DNA from: Berberis thunbergii
Lineage: Eukaryota > Streptophyta > Magnoliopsida > Ranunculales > Berberidaceae
Reading direction: 5' to 3'
Assembly: GCA_003290165.1 (NCBI GenBank)
Contig: QNQO01005803.1
Span: 62,001-126,000 of the forward strand
Length of the DNA stretch: 64,000 bases
The position numbers and the translations under genes were made by a program. Shown here one piece after another: positions 1-11,640 of this stretch; the stretch's first letter is position 1; each line of letters opens with the position of its first letter. Under the pieces are notes generated by a model. That model made no database searches and was not told the DNA's origin. It saw nothing but the letters and a program-made list of their open reading frames with translations.

Positions 1-245
1 GATCTTCTTTGATCTTATTTGATCTGATCTTCTTTGATCTGATCTGATATGATCTTATTTTATCTCATTTTCTTTGATTTGAACTTCTTTGAACTCTTTT
101 GATCTTTTTTGATATTCTTTGATCTAATCTTCTTTGATCTTCTTTGATCTGATCTGATCTTATTTGATCTGATCTTATTTGATATGATCTTCTGTGGTCT
201 TTATTAATCTTCTTTGATCTGATATGATATTCTTTTATCTGATAA
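1..245. repeat. GATCT-rich degenerate short tandem repeat (left arm)
   Basis: Irregular repetition of GATCTTCTTT, GATCTTATTT and GATCTGATCT units with point variation. The reverse complement of the same units appears at 1672-1795, so the two blocks form inverted arms about 1.4 kb apart around the two captured gene fragments. Confidence 0.85.
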
Positions 246-254
246 ATAAAACTC

Positions 255-515
255 AGTAGCCACGATTCTCTACCATAGCTAATTCTTTTATTTAATTATA
301 TAAAAAATAGATATATATTTATAAACTGGGTAAAATCACCAATAACCCATTACCTTACAGTCCGGTTAGGAGAACTGGCTTTTACTCAGGCGACCCGGGT
401 TCGAATCTCGCAAATGAAACTTTTAATTTTATATTAAAATTTTTATCTTAGCGACGGCAAAGTGTCATGGCTAATGAGTTTTATAGCCACGGTTCTCTAC
501 CGTAGCTAATTCTTT
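255..515. repeat. CACTA subterminal palindromic repeats (left)
   Basis: Three short palindromes built from TAGCCACG/CCGTAGCTAA-type halves (near 256-285, 447-475 and 483-511), matching the motif at the right end of the element. Such subterminal repeats are the usual transposase binding sites in CACTA elements. A tRNA-like internal promoter B box (GGTTCGAATC) sits between them near 398-408. Confidence 0.65.
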
Positions 516-516
516 T

Positions 517-971
517 GACCCGTTCCCTCCTTTTGACATGTTGCCTCCCCCGGAAGTCTTAGAACAGAAGATGTCTACACAACATATGGAGATGGAAAAG
601 CTTGCAACACAGAACCAGCGGCTTGCACCTACTCATGTAGCTTTGAGGCAAGAACTTGCTGGTGCACAACAGGAGTTGCAGAGGTTGCAGGCCCAAGTCG
701 GTGCTATGAAGAATGATAAGGAACAACATATGAGGGGCATCATGGATAAGATAGCTAAGATGGAAGTTGATCTGCATGCAGCAGATTCTGTTAATGCAGA
801 GTTACAGCAGCCACATTCTGAAGCTCAAAGCTTGGTCACTGCAAGACAGGAGCTCTTTGCTTAAGTTCAACAACTGACTCAAGATCTCAAGAGGACACAC
901 ACAGATACTTAGCAAGTCCCTGCTTTGATGTCAGAACTTGAATCTCTTAGAAAGGAATATCAGCACTGCAG
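517..971 (+). pseudogene. Captured FLX-like (FLOWERING LOCUS C EXPRESSOR-like) exon fragment
   Basis: The translation beginning DPFPPFDMLPPPEVLEQK and continuing with a glutamine/leucine-rich coiled coil (KLATQNQRL, LRQELAGAQQELQRLQ, MRGIMDKIAKME) is the signature N-terminal coiled coil of plant FLX and FLX-like proteins, which act with FRIGIDA-type complexes in flowering control. In-frame stop codons at 862-864 (TAA) and near 910 break it. It ends in LMSELESLRKEYQHCR followed by a splice donor GTAATG at 972, the boundary expected for the first coding exon. It lies inside the CACTA element and no other FLX exon follows, so it is a captured fragment rather than a gene. Confidence 0.82.
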
Positions 972-1173
972 GTAATGTATCACTGCATTAGCCATTTCAT
1001 CCTTTGTCACTGCATTAGTGGACTTGACTTTTTTATTATGTGATTTATGAAATGTTCAAAGCACTCTAGCTTTCAGCTTGCAGTGCCACAACGAAGATAA
1101 AGCTATACACCTTTATTTTATTTAAACTGTGTCTAGGAATGGTATACTCACTGGTGCTAACCATATTGTGTAG

Positions 1174-1351
1174 AAGCTACATTCATTCAACCTCCCTGTC
1201 TACGTGTTTCTATTCCAGAACACGTTTCCATCACAAGCATGGGACTACTTGTCATACCCCACAATTGAGATCAATACATATGCCATGAGAAGTGGATCAG
1301 CCATTGATGGAATGATAACCGATTTTCCAGGGACTGCTGCAGCCTACAGAA
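1174..1351 (+). pseudogene. Captured exon of a glycerophosphodiester phosphodiesterase-like (GDPDL) gene
   Basis: The frame beginning KLHSFNLPVYVFLFQN and continuing SQAWDYLSYPTIEINTY and DGMITDFPGTAAAYR matches the C-terminal part of the GDPD domain of plant GDPD-like (SHV3/SVL-type) cell-wall proteins. The exon is open and has its splice sites: acceptor TAG at 1171-1173 and donor GTAAGT at 1352. It is about 200 bp downstream of the FLX-like donor on the same strand, so a chimeric transcript could in principle splice the two, although the phases do not match. No flanking GDPDL exons are present. Confidence 0.75.
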
Positions 1352-1671
1352 GTAAGTGGTATGATTTCATTTCTCGCTCTCTCTATTCAGTGTGTCAATG
1401 GGCGTAATTTTGTTTGCTTGATAAATGGTGTGCATCTTTTATTATATAGGTCTAATCCGTGTCTCTGATTTCTTCGCAGATGTGTATTTGATGGAAAATT
1501 CATTTCAAACCAAAATACTCTTCTTAAAATAAGAATCTGGAATGTGAATTAAGAAGTGAAATTCTTTGGCAAGTGCATACATATTGTATAGATAACTAAC
1601 CATTTGTTATTTAAAGTTCTGATTAGACCCAGGTGGAACTAAAACCACTGAAAGTGGCACCAAGTGTAAAA

Positions 1672-1795
1672 TGAGATAAAAGAAGATCATATCAGATCAA
1701 ATCAAAGAAGATCAGATCAAATAAGATCAAAGAAGATCAGATAAAAGAAGATTAGATCAAGGAAGACAAAAACAAATCAGATCAGAGAAGATCTA
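1672..1795. repeat. GATC-rich repeat, inverted copy of the block at 1-245
   Basis: AGATCAAATCAAAGAAGATC-type units are the reverse complement of the repeats at the start of the window. Together the arms could fold back on the captured-exon segment. Nothing recognisable was seen between 1796 and 2284. Confidence 0.8.
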
Positions 1796-2284
1796 AATTT
1801 TTATTTCTTCATTTACGTGTTGATTCATTTGTGTTTTGTTTTATAAGAAATTGGATCTGAATTTTTATTTTCATTGTGTGTTTGAGATCCTTATAGTGTG
1901 CTATTTGTTTGTTCATGGTGGGATTGTTCAGGTTGGTAAACATTGGCTAAAATGTGTACCTTTATGGGTGTTATTGTTTCGTATCCCTGGCTTCAAAGCC
2001 AATTCACTCAGGTCGAGCTTCGTGGCCTTGAAACCAAGGCAAGTGTTTTTATTGAATTGATTTGTGACTGATATCAGTTGTACGTTGATGGATTATGGGA
2101 AATGAATTTTGAATTTGGATGAACTTCATGCAGTTTATTTGACCGAGGAGTCAATTGGATGGTAAACTCAAACTGAGAGATTTTTCACCTGTTACTTATT
2201 TGGGATTGACAAATAAAAACACTTTGGTACGTTTTATGCCGTCCATAAGTGTATATTTGAAAAAAAAACATATTGACGAAAATT

Positions 2285-2360
2285 TTACTTAGCCACGGTA
2301 TAATAACCGTAGCTAAGTTATACAAATCCTAGCTACGGGTTTTTCCCGTCCCTAATCGAT
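2285..2360. repeat. CACTA subterminal-type palindromes
   Basis: TTAGCCACGG..CCGTAGCTAA followed by a TAGCTACGGG..CCCGTCCCTAA half pair, the same motif as at both ends of the CACTA element. Its presence 1.8 kb inside the first block hints at a nested or duplicated terminus. Confidence 0.6.
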
Positions 2361-2454
2361 AAAACAAAAAAAAAACAAAAAAAAAAGACACAAAATAAAA
2401 ACACTCGGCGCGAAAAAAAATTTGGTTTCCCGCGCGTTGGATTATAGGCTTTGT

Positions 2455-3034
2455 GAAGAGAGGGTTACTTGCAGAGGACGAAGGGGATAGAGAAAGAATC
2501 ATCGAGAATCATCAGAGAGAGGAAGAATCATTGAGGAGAATAACCTGTGAGAAGAAGAATCATTGAGGAGAATAACCTGTGAGAGGAAGAATCACCGAGA
2601 AGAAGAACCTGTGAGAGGAAGATTCACCGAGAAGAACCTGTGAGAGGAAGAATCATTGAGGAAGAATCATTGCAGAGGACGACGCAGAGAGAGGAAGAAG
2701 GTTTGGAAGAGCGATTTTGAGAGGACAAAGGTTAGACAAAACGCGTCACGGTGTTTTGAGAGGAAGAATCTCTACGAGGAAAACGCGCGATTTTCAGAGG
2801 AAGAAACTGTGAGAGGAAGAAGGTCTGAGAGGAAGAACAATGTTTTGAAGGGAAGAACCCTAGATTTTCAGAGGAAGAAGGTCTGAGAGGAAGAACCCGC
2901 GCCGCGTCACCTGCTGAGGGGCCTGGAATCCTTCTGCATCAGGAAGATCATCTCATTCTTCATCTTCTTCAACTTCACGGTGGGAGAAATTTGGGGTTTT
3001 TGTGCTCTAACAAGGGTTTTTGTGCTCTAACAAG
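2455..3034 (+). other. Purine-rich GAGAGGAAGAA minisatellite and candidate 5' exon of the CACTA transcript
   Basis: About 450 bp of degenerate GAGAGGAAGAATC-type repeats are followed by a 20-bp direct duplication (GGGTTTTTGTGCTCTAACAA twice, 2994-3033) that abuts a consensus donor AAG|GTAAGTA. This would suit a purine-rich untranslated leader exon spliced to the transposase exon near 4760 (acceptor ATTATCCAG). The exon role is inferred; the repeats and donor are seen directly. Between 3035 and 3840 I see no recognisable gene. Confidence 0.4.
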
Positions 3035-3839
3035 GTAAGTAAAAGTAAAATCACAGACTCTTTGGTTTATATTGTTTATATTTTTATATTGTAGAATTCA
3101 CATACTCTTAGGTTTATATTGTTTATATTGTAGAATTCACAGGCTCTTAGTCTAAAGATGGAAGTAGAATCTCTCAGTTAGGTTTATATTGTTTTGCAAA
3201 TTTTAGTGTAAAGATCCAAATTTTTTATATTGTTATGAAGTTGATCAGTTATCTCCCAAGTGGATTTTTTTTGGAGTGCCTCCATTTCTTCATTCATTGC
3301 TTAAGTCCACTTGGGATGATTCAGGGCTCACAATAAACACAGTGGATAATTGACACACAAATGATGCACATGACGGGATAACCTATGTAAAGATGCATGT
3401 GGATCCAGCTTACCACACTCGTGTGGATGTAAATGGACTTAAGTAACACAACATAAGACTCATGGTTTGAGGTTTGGTGTGGACAACATGGTGAGAAGAG
3501 TACTAGATGGCATTATTTTGATGGGGCGCAACAGAACAAAGAGCCACCCAACACCCAACAAAGGGACCTTTCTCTCATAATTGGGGATGGGGTTCCATTT
3601 GAATTAGTTACATGTGTTTTGTTTAAATGTTTAGTAGAGTGTAACCCAGTGATACTAGATGTCATGTGATCAGTAGCGCAACTATCAATAATCCATTATC
3701 TATTACAAGTAAGTGAAGGAATGATGGAGGGATTACCTAAGGTGGCCAAGGCCTTGGAGTTAGATGTGCCTGTTGGAGGCTTTGATATAAGCTCTTAGGA
3801 TGATGCAGTGGATGCAAATGAAACTCTGCTCAAGTCCAT

Positions 3840-4435
3840 CGTTTTCCCTTAGTGAACCCACCCTTCTGGGTAACCAATAACATCATCACAATCCTTAATT
3901 GTGTGGTTATCTAAACCACATTTGGAACACTTTATTGGAGACCGGTTACGAGCGGGTGTAGTGGCATCAAAGTTTTGAATGGATGACCTTGATTGCTTAG
4001 ACCTCATAGCAACCAAAACAACGACTTCGGGCATGACACTGGATTCAAACAAGGTTACTTGTTGGTTGCTATTTCATTTAACATGTGCATATGCAGCCTC
4101 AAGGTCAGGTTTAAGTTCCTTCCTCAAGATCTCTCAATGGATTTGATCAAAGATATTGTCCAATCCTACAAGAAATATACAAATTGGACAAGATCAATCT
4201 CTCTGCATCTAGTTTCAATGTTTGCTGGATTTTGATCAAAGATATTGGCAACAGGTGTTCCATTCTGTGTCATTGTAAATGATCTTCATGTAGATCATAA
4301 ATCTTTGCTTCATCTGAACCATCAGAATATGTTTTCTTTGTTACATCCCAGACTTTCTTTATTGTATCATAACGGATGAACCATTCCATGTGATTGGGCT
4401 ACACTGCATTGAATAACCATCCAACTTAGCAATCT
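3840..4435 (-). pseudogene. Ty1/Copia gag fragment with CCHC zinc knuckle
   Basis: On the minus strand the segment IRYDTIKKVWDVTKKTYSD (gag UBN2-like region) is followed by a C-x2-C-x4-H-x4-C knuckle, CSKCGLDNHTIKDC, then GYPEGW, the normal order in plant Copia gag. Frameshifts and stops break it, and neither LTRs nor pol are visible, so this is a nested remnant within the CACTA element. Confidence 0.7.
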
Positions 4436-4779
4436 AACGCATGCCATTTGCTGTATGTTGAGTTTGTGACTGGATGTTGGGTGATATACCCTATTAAATG
4501 ACCATGTTTCGTTTAATTTGAACTTTGGGTTTGTTTGATATATTTGGGTTGATCCTCCATTTGCATGGCTTTTAGGGATAGAGCATTATACAAAAATTTG
4601 AATATTGCATTTGAAAAACCTTACAAGAGCAAGCTTCTAATTTGAATAGTCGTAAAAGATAAAGTATAATATATACTTGTTTTACTTTATCTTTTTAAAA
4701 GAATAAATTTTTGGTTTTCATAAATGTCAATTAATAAATTCATCTTCATACTATTATCCAGGCTAAGTTAGATTCCAAC

Positions 4780-5184
4780 ATGGAAAAAGATTGGATTGAG
4801 CATAATCGTCTCAGCACCGAATATGAACTAGGGCTCCACACCTTCCTTAATGATGCTTTTGCTTTGTCGTCTTTTCATGGAAAGATAAAATGGCCATGCA
4901 AAAGGTGTCGCAACAGGCATTTCCATGTACGTGACACTGTTCAGGAACATCTAATCATTTCTGGGTGGGATAGTCAGTATGCCCAAGGTATATGGGTACA
5001 CCACGGTGAATTGGAAGTAATGGATGCATGGGCAGATTTTGAAGATTCAGAAGAAGAGGAAGAGGAAAAGTAAGAGGACGATATGGATGGCATGTTACAT
5101 GACGCATTTGGGCATTCGCCATTTATGGGTGAAGAAGAAGACATTGACCATGAACCAAATGAAGAACCAAATTATCGTGTCTAA
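4780..5184 (+). pseudogene. CACTA transposase-associated domain (Transpos_assoc type)
   Basis: The frame starting MEKDWIEHNRLSTEYELGL contains FLNDAFA, a cysteine pair CKRCRNR, VQEHLIISGW and WVHHGEL. These are the ordered landmarks of the N-terminal transposase-associated domain of plant En/Spm-like transposases. A stop at 5071-5073 interrupts it, but the same frame reads on as MDGMLHDAFGHSPFM and an acidic tail to 5184, again typical of the family. A splice acceptor (CCAG) lies just upstream at 4759. The catalytic TNP2-type core is absent, so the element depends on transposase from elsewhere. Confidence 0.75.
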
Positions 5185-6756
5185 ATTTGAGTAGTGTCAT
5201 CTAAATCTGAATCTTTGCAGCATGTGTTCTGTATGTGTTTTAACTTTGCATGCGTGTTCTATATGTGGTATGAAGTTTGCTCGTGGAGATGAAATGGATG
5301 AGAAGGTTCATAAGGACTTTCACAAGAACTACATCCTTGGTATTCCATTCAAGGTCTTTCACTTGAAAACATTTATATCTCAATTTTATCATTGTCATTG
5401 AGTTTATCATCTTGCTTGTCTGTGACTGTGTTCTTCATTTATAGGGTTGGTGCAATGAGAGATTAAATAGAGAGAATCCCATTGATGGTTCTCACATCAT
5501 CGTTTACTGCGGTCCGAAGCTGCGATGATATGGACTGCTGTGATGTTGTGTTCTGGCTGTGTTCACATGGACTGCTGCTGCATCGATGCTGTGTTCTAGC
5601 TGCCATGCTGTGTTCTGAATGCTGTCTGCGATTTGATGGACGGCTGCTGCTGTGATGCTGTGTTCTGGCTGCGATGACATGGACTGCTGCGATGCTGTGT
5701 TCGACTGCGATGCTAGTGCTGCAGCTTGACTTGCTGCGTGGTTGGGGTTTTTGATATTCTGCGGCTGCGTGGATGCAGTATTTTATATTCTGTGGCTGCG
5801 TGGATGCAGTTATTCTGCGGCTGTACGCTGGTTCCCCATAAGCGCCTTCGGTTCTAGGTCATGATTCTGGGGCTTCTTGTGAGGCCGCGACGCCTCCCAA
5901 ACCCCCCAGGAAGGTGCCCAAGACTCCACACAAGGTACTAATCTCATTTGCAAGTTTTTTTTTTTAACGATTTTCTGTTTATTAAGCTCAGATTAAAGGT
6001 TCTAGTAAATACAAAAGCTAGATATTATGATATACAAAGTTTGAACAACCTAATATTATGATATAAAAAGTTTGTTTGGTGAAGGGAAAGAAGATGATAT
6101 TATGATTTACAGAAATTGTTTGGTGGAGATTTGGGGAAGAAGATGATAGAAGGAGTGTGAGAAAAAAATGACATTGTTTTAGGAAAAGAGTGGATGATTA
6201 TTGTTTATTACAAGACAAAGGGGGTACTTTGGAGTTTTTTTTTTCCAAACTTCCAAATAAATGGTTCAAAAATTTCAGAATGGCTATTGTAAAATATAGA
6301 TTTAATTTTAATTTTTTATATACATAAATTCCATTCATTTAAAGTCAATTAACAGGACCAAGCCCAGTGTAATGAGGTTCTTGGGTGAAATTCATGCAGG
6401 CACATGTCCGACTATCAATGTCAGCTATAGGGTGTCTATAACTAAAGATTAATAGGTTAAATGAGAGTGTGTTTACCTCACAAGCACTCCTTGGTGGATG
6501 CTACCATTTGACCTTATTCAAGGAGTGTAGCTAGAAAGGAATTAGAGTATGACTAAAACGAAATAGAATAGGCTTAAAAGAGAAAAACATTACTTGTGCA
6601 TCAGCTGATTGCTAGTACTAAGAATTCTTTTTTCAAATGAAGTAAAGCTTTCAAGGCCATATAGGGGAATGTAATAGTATGGTTTTTAAGATCTTTGCAG
6701 GCAACTAAAGAATTGAAAGACAATAAAACAATTCTTTAGTAGGGAAATGTAATAGT
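5185..6756. other. CACTA interior without recognisable gene; GCTG-rich low-complexity block
   Basis: From 5515 to 5835 there is degenerate repetition of units such as GATGCTGTGTTCTGGCTGC and GCTGCGTGGATGCAG. A short open stretch around 5285-5330 and 5455-5515 could be transposase exon debris but I could not assign it. The rest is AT-rich filler. Confidence 0.4.
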
Positions 6757-6913
6757 CCAGGCTTCCCGCTGATCCCGTCCCGTCCCGAACCCGTTTGGGA
6801 TGGGACGAGGTCGGGATGAGGTTTTTCCCATCCCGTCCCGTCCCGATCCCGTATGAACGGGATGGGATTGGGATGGGCATATCTCCTCCCATCCCGTCTC
6901 GTGCCCACCCCTA
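6757..6913. mobile_element. hAT-type GGGATCGGGACGG family, right-end fragment
   Basis: Repeated CCCGTCCCGATCCCG / GGGATGGGATTGGGATGGG tracts end in GTGCCCACCCCTA, identical in its last bases to the terminal inverted repeat of the complete copy at 17340-18144. No matching left end or 8-bp duplication was found, so this copy is truncated. Confidence 0.65.
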
Positions 6914-7034
6914 ACACTAGATAGGCATGTTTATACATAATCTCCCATCTCTTACTACTTTCAATAGTTAATAAAATTTAAAATAAATTAAAGAAGCTTT
7001 ATATTGTGTTCTTTGTTCACACTTGTGCATTCTT

Positions 7035-7970
7035 TCATTTGATTGCATGAATGCGTATTTCTATTTCTTTGTGCGTGTAGTATATGTGTTCGTGCGCTAT
7101 ATGTGTTCGTGTAGTATATGTGTGCGTGTAGTATATGTGTTCCTTACAACCGCTACGTACGGGGGTACGTGACGACTTTACCCGTATAAAACACAAAGAA
7201 AAAATTAAAAGCAAAACTTGTCGTGAAGTCCATTGCATATTTAAAGCACCAGACGAACTCATCCCAAATAACCAGCGCCCAGGAACCTGGACAGCACCCA
7301 CCTTATCCTCACGAACTCTTAGTCGCAGCGATGTAGAAGCCAAAAACCGACGCTGTAGCAGCGCGTATAGCAGAACGTTGACTCTGTCAGCAGCGTATTC
7401 TGGCTGCCAAGCTGAAAATTCATCGCACCCTGTCTTGGGGTCCTGCAAACGAACCAAATCTGTCTCCCAGCAGACATAAATCTCCGCCCCGCTACGCCTG
7501 AAACGTACAGCAGAAGCAACTCTGTCTACGGAGACCACAATGTTGTCTGTGTGCAGAGTGCGGAATGTGACACGCGTCTGCTCCGCTACGCCGCATTCCC
7601 TTATCCACACGACCTCTGAATCGCAGCAATGTAGACATTGGCGCTGTAACAGCGCGTACCGCAGAATGCTGACTCTGTCAGCATCGCACTCTGGCTGCCA
7701 AGCTAGAAAACCATCGCACCCTGTCTTGGGGTCCTGCAAGCGAACCAAACCTGTTTCCCAGCAGACTTCAATCTCCGCCCTGCTACGCCTGAAACGAACA
7801 GCAGAAGCACGCATCGCACTCTGTCTACGCAGACCACAGTGTTGTCTGTGCTGCAGAGTGCGGACTGTACAGCCAAACCGCAGTCCAGCCAAGCTTTCAC
7901 CACCTGGACTGCAATGTTACGCGTGTCTGCAGTCCAGCCAAACCGCAGTCCAGTGTGAGCTTTCACCACC
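7035..7970 (-). other. Unassigned reading frame with 97-codon internal duplication
   Basis: A 291-bp direct repeat (copies about 7330-7580 and 7621-7871; CATCGCACC recurs exactly 291 bp apart) lies in a GC-richer block with many TGCAG and CAGTCC tracts. Because 291 is a multiple of three, the minus strand stays open through both copies for about 285 codons, ending at 7035. The longest frame starts at a non-ATG codon; the first methionine is about 26 residues in. The repeat carries conserved WETxLVRLQDPKTGCD and RFRRSxAEI segments. I recognise no family. A minisatellite of about 20 bp (TATATGTGTTCGTGTAG-like) runs from about 7073 to 7142. The frame may simply be a consequence of GC-rich repeats. 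Confidence 0.35.
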
Positions 7971-8000
7971 TTCTGCACTGCAATGCACTACACATTGCTA

Positions 8001-9287
8001 GCTTAAAAGGTTCGTGTTTTGGTACTTGTACAATCAATTGGCTTTTGTTCAAAAGCTGTGTAAAAACCTTAGTTAAATAATGTTTTTATGATAAACATAT
8101 TATTTTTATGTTGTATATACAACTAGCTTGTATACGATACATGTGTTAGGTGTTCTCACATGGTGATAGTAGTTGTTTTGTGCAAGAGGGCCTTAGTAAA
8201 ATCAACTTGTTCATACCAGGTGATATATCTTAACAAGAGACAAGGCATAAATGTCTAATGTCTAATTCGGATGGCATGTAGACATGAAAAACTGCTGGCA
8301 CTGCAGGTCTGGAGCTAAGGTAGACGTAAACTAGGAAATGGGAATCCAACTGGGGGGTTTGGTTTGGTAGGGTAGCGACATAAAGAGAACTGCCATTCTA
8401 CAGTGCGATTAACTCTGCCAATGCAAAGCTGTTATGAGTTATGACTGTCGTCAACAAGGTTATAGTGGTACCATTTTAGGACCACCAGAGGGCAAGCGAC
8501 ACCTTATCTTTGCCTGGAACTTTGAAGTTTCCTCTTATCTTGTCCCTTCGCCTACTGGCATGAGTTAACTCTCAGCTTTTAGACCTGTAACAACTCCGTT
8601 ATCTATTACATTAGTTACTCTTATGACCTTATGCAAACCTCGTGGACATTACTAACTCTAAAACTATTAAATTTTGTTTTCTTTTTTGAATCTGTAATTT
8701 AGCATGGTTCCTGCAGTTGCTATTTGTAAGTGGGATGGCCCTGTCCTTTTTAGGACTCATCCTTGTGAATTGTATTTAAGAATCTATTAAGATAAAAAAG
8801 AGAAGAGTTGTTATAGGATCTTTTGACATTCAGTAGGGTTTCACTTTGAGGATTAGAATAGGATGAAATCTTGTATTTCTGTTGTTTTGTTTCCTTTCCC
8901 TTTTTATCTCATTTTGCTTGATGCTTACTTGCAGGCCATCATCTCATAGTTTTTTTTTTTAGGGTCTGCTTGATAGCCTGAAAATTTATTTTTCAGTTAA
9001 GATTCCATTTTCCATTGTTTGATTAGCCACATAAGTAGGAAAACAAGGTACACTTGATTTTCCTGACATCCCCCCATAAGAAAACTATTTTCTGGATAAA
9101 CATGTACAGTATTATAAAAAAGAACTGTTAGAAAAAAAAACTCTCAAAACTCATGTACAATAAAGCTAGATTTAAGACTAATTTTGTAATAGGAAATTAC
9201 CAATATACCCATGACACCTAACAATTTTTAATATAATTTTCTTAGTCCTTTTTCCTAGTAAGAGAGTATTCATGGTAAAGTAATTTT
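8001..9287. other. CACTA interior, no gene recognised
   Basis: Mixed AT-rich sequence with short open frames on both strands; no domain, LTR or RNA gene was seen. Confidence 0.4.
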
Positions 9288-9393
9288 TAGGGGTGGGCAT
9301 CCCATCCCGTGATCCCGAACCGATCTCGTCCCGATTTTTTTGGGTCATTTTGGGATTGATCAAACTCGTCCCGATCTCGAAACATGCCTGATT
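9288..9393. mobile_element. hAT-type GGGATCGGGACGG family, left-end fragment
   Basis: Begins TAGGGGTGGGCAT and continues CCCATCCCGTGATCCCG, the same terminus and subterminal tracts as the complete copy at 17340-18144. No right end is visible, so the copy is truncated or decayed. Confidence 0.6.
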
Positions 9394-11019
9394 CAATTCA
9401 ATTCTTCTTCTCAAGCAATCTCTGTTATTGTCAGTCTTTTGTAACAGCAACTCAACTCTATTTGTGGCTTGCAAGATTCTGTTCTTCAAGATATCAACTG
9501 TCTGACAGATCAAATTAGTCTGGAATAGCTTGATATCATCAATTCCTGAAAGAAACGTATTCAAACACAGGTTAGTTCCTAACACAAGAACAGTGGAGTA
9601 TTAGTATACACATGGTAATTGAATGTTTCAAAGATTGATAGATTTATCAAAATTGTCGAGTTATTAATTCGTTTTGAATAGAAAAAAAATTGCCACATAT
9701 GCAATAATGTCTACTAATTAATAAATGTGTGAATTACTCCAATGGATTGTAAAATAAATGTGTGAATTACTCCAATAGATAAGATGTACTAAAATATATT
9801 TGTGCTACAGATCCGGAGAGGTTGAGATTTGCTAGAGACACATCAAACGGGAGAAGGCAGTTGAATTCCTGGAGCAAGTCACCCGTTCTCCTTTGGATTG
9901 TAAGAATCAAACCATGTTTTCTTTTGTTAAATATTATCTCTGATTATGAATTCAACACTATTATGCATTTTCCATTAAATTCTGCAAAGTATAATGATGT
10001 ATAGTGCCTTGATTTGATTCAATCCCATAAGATAAATGAATTGTGAAGATATAACAAAATTTGCCTACTTAAATATGAATGTGTTCCAAGTATCTGCAAA
10101 GTATATGAATGTATAGTGCCTTATGATGTATGTGTTCCAAGTATCCAAGTATAATGATGTATATTATTAGACACATCTAGTTTAAATTTGATTCATTTTG
10201 GGTAGGGTGACTACAATGTCTGCTTAATTTTATATAGCTTTAATTATCGACGCATCAAGTGTACAACTCACCTAATTTATTATTGAAAAAAGTTGCAATC
10301 CGCTCCGAATAGATTGAAAAATACAGAGTTTGACTTGTGAATCAACAAATTGGAGACCATTCTTAAATTGGATAGCCATGACTGCTTCATGCTTCATGCT
10401 TCATGAATAAGTCCAATTATTATAAGCATGAATGATTAATCTAGCTAGCTAACAGTATGTTGCTTATTGTTTCAGGCATGCTTATTTAGACAGTTCGTTC
10501 GATCTGTCGTCAAGGTCGATTATTTTACTCTGAGACATGAATTTATAATGGTAAGTCATATCCTTCGTAAAAGTGAGTTACTTGTACGAATTTTATAGAT
10601 TTAGTGAGTAAAACATGTTGTTTGTGATTAACAGGCACATTTGGTCCCCCAAAACGCGAATAAATTTGATTTTCAGAAATACATCAACAGATCACTTGAA
10701 GAAGATTTCAAAGTTGTAGGAATCAGTCCAGTAATTTGGTTCATAGCAGTGTTGTATGTAAAAATTTTGTTTTATGTCCCATAGACGATCACAATTTTGT
10801 TTTATGTAGTTATTTCAATTTGAGGTTGACAGTATTTGGGATTGTATTTTTTTGTGATGGACAATTTATTGAGTATATGAAAATTAATTTAATTGTGTTC
10901 AGGTTTAAGATGTTTATAATTTGCCAAATTTTAAAATTAATATAATGACAAAAAAAAGTATATGCTAAATTTTAAAATTAATATAATTTAAATATAAAAA
11001 AATCATTTTTCAATTTTAT
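9394..11019. other. CACTA interior, no gene recognised
   Basis: Strongly AT-rich. A stretch around 10490-10740 has exon-like composition between a CAG and GT, but the encoded peptide is unfamiliar and short. Confidence 0.35.
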
Positions 11020-11640
11020 TTTGTTAGCCACGGCTTAAAGGCCGTCGCTAAAATAAACAATTTTTTTTTTTTTTTTTTAAAATCAGTTAGCCACGGCCAA
11101 AATGCCGTCGCTACAATAAAAAATTTAAATTTTTTTTTTTTAAAATCAGTTAGCTACGGCTAAAAGGCCGTCGCTAAAACAAAAAAAATTTATATATTTT
11201 TTTTTAAAATCAGTTAGCTACGGCTAAAAGGCCGTCGCTAAAATAAAAAAAATTTATATATTTTTTTTAAAAATCAGTTAGCTACGGCCAAACTCCCGTC
11301 GCTAAAATAAAAAAATTTTAATTTTTTTTTTTAAAATCAGTTAGCTACGGCTAAAATACCGTCGCTAAAATAAATAAATGTTAAATTAAAAAAAAAATCA
11401 ATTAGCGACGGTATTTTGCCGTCGCTAATATAAAAAATATTAAATTTTTTTAAAAAAAATCTGTTAGCTACGGGTAGTTTACACTTTAGCGACGGTTTTA
11501 TGCCGTGGCTAATTAGCTACGGCTATTGTGCCGTCGCTGAATCAAATAGCGACGATAAATGCAGCTACGGGATAGCGACGGTTGGTGTGTCGTCGCTAAA
11601 TCCTCTTAGCGACGATTTTGGCTCATTCAGCGACGGTTTT
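11020..11640. repeat. CACTA right subterminal hairpin array
   Basis: At least six consecutive units of about 62-65 bp, each containing the palindrome TTAGCTACGG..GGCCGTCGCTAA followed by an A/T-rich spacer and AAAATCAG. After 11460 the palindromes become denser and lose the spacer. This is the expected transposase-binding region next to the terminal inverted repeat. Confidence 0.85.
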
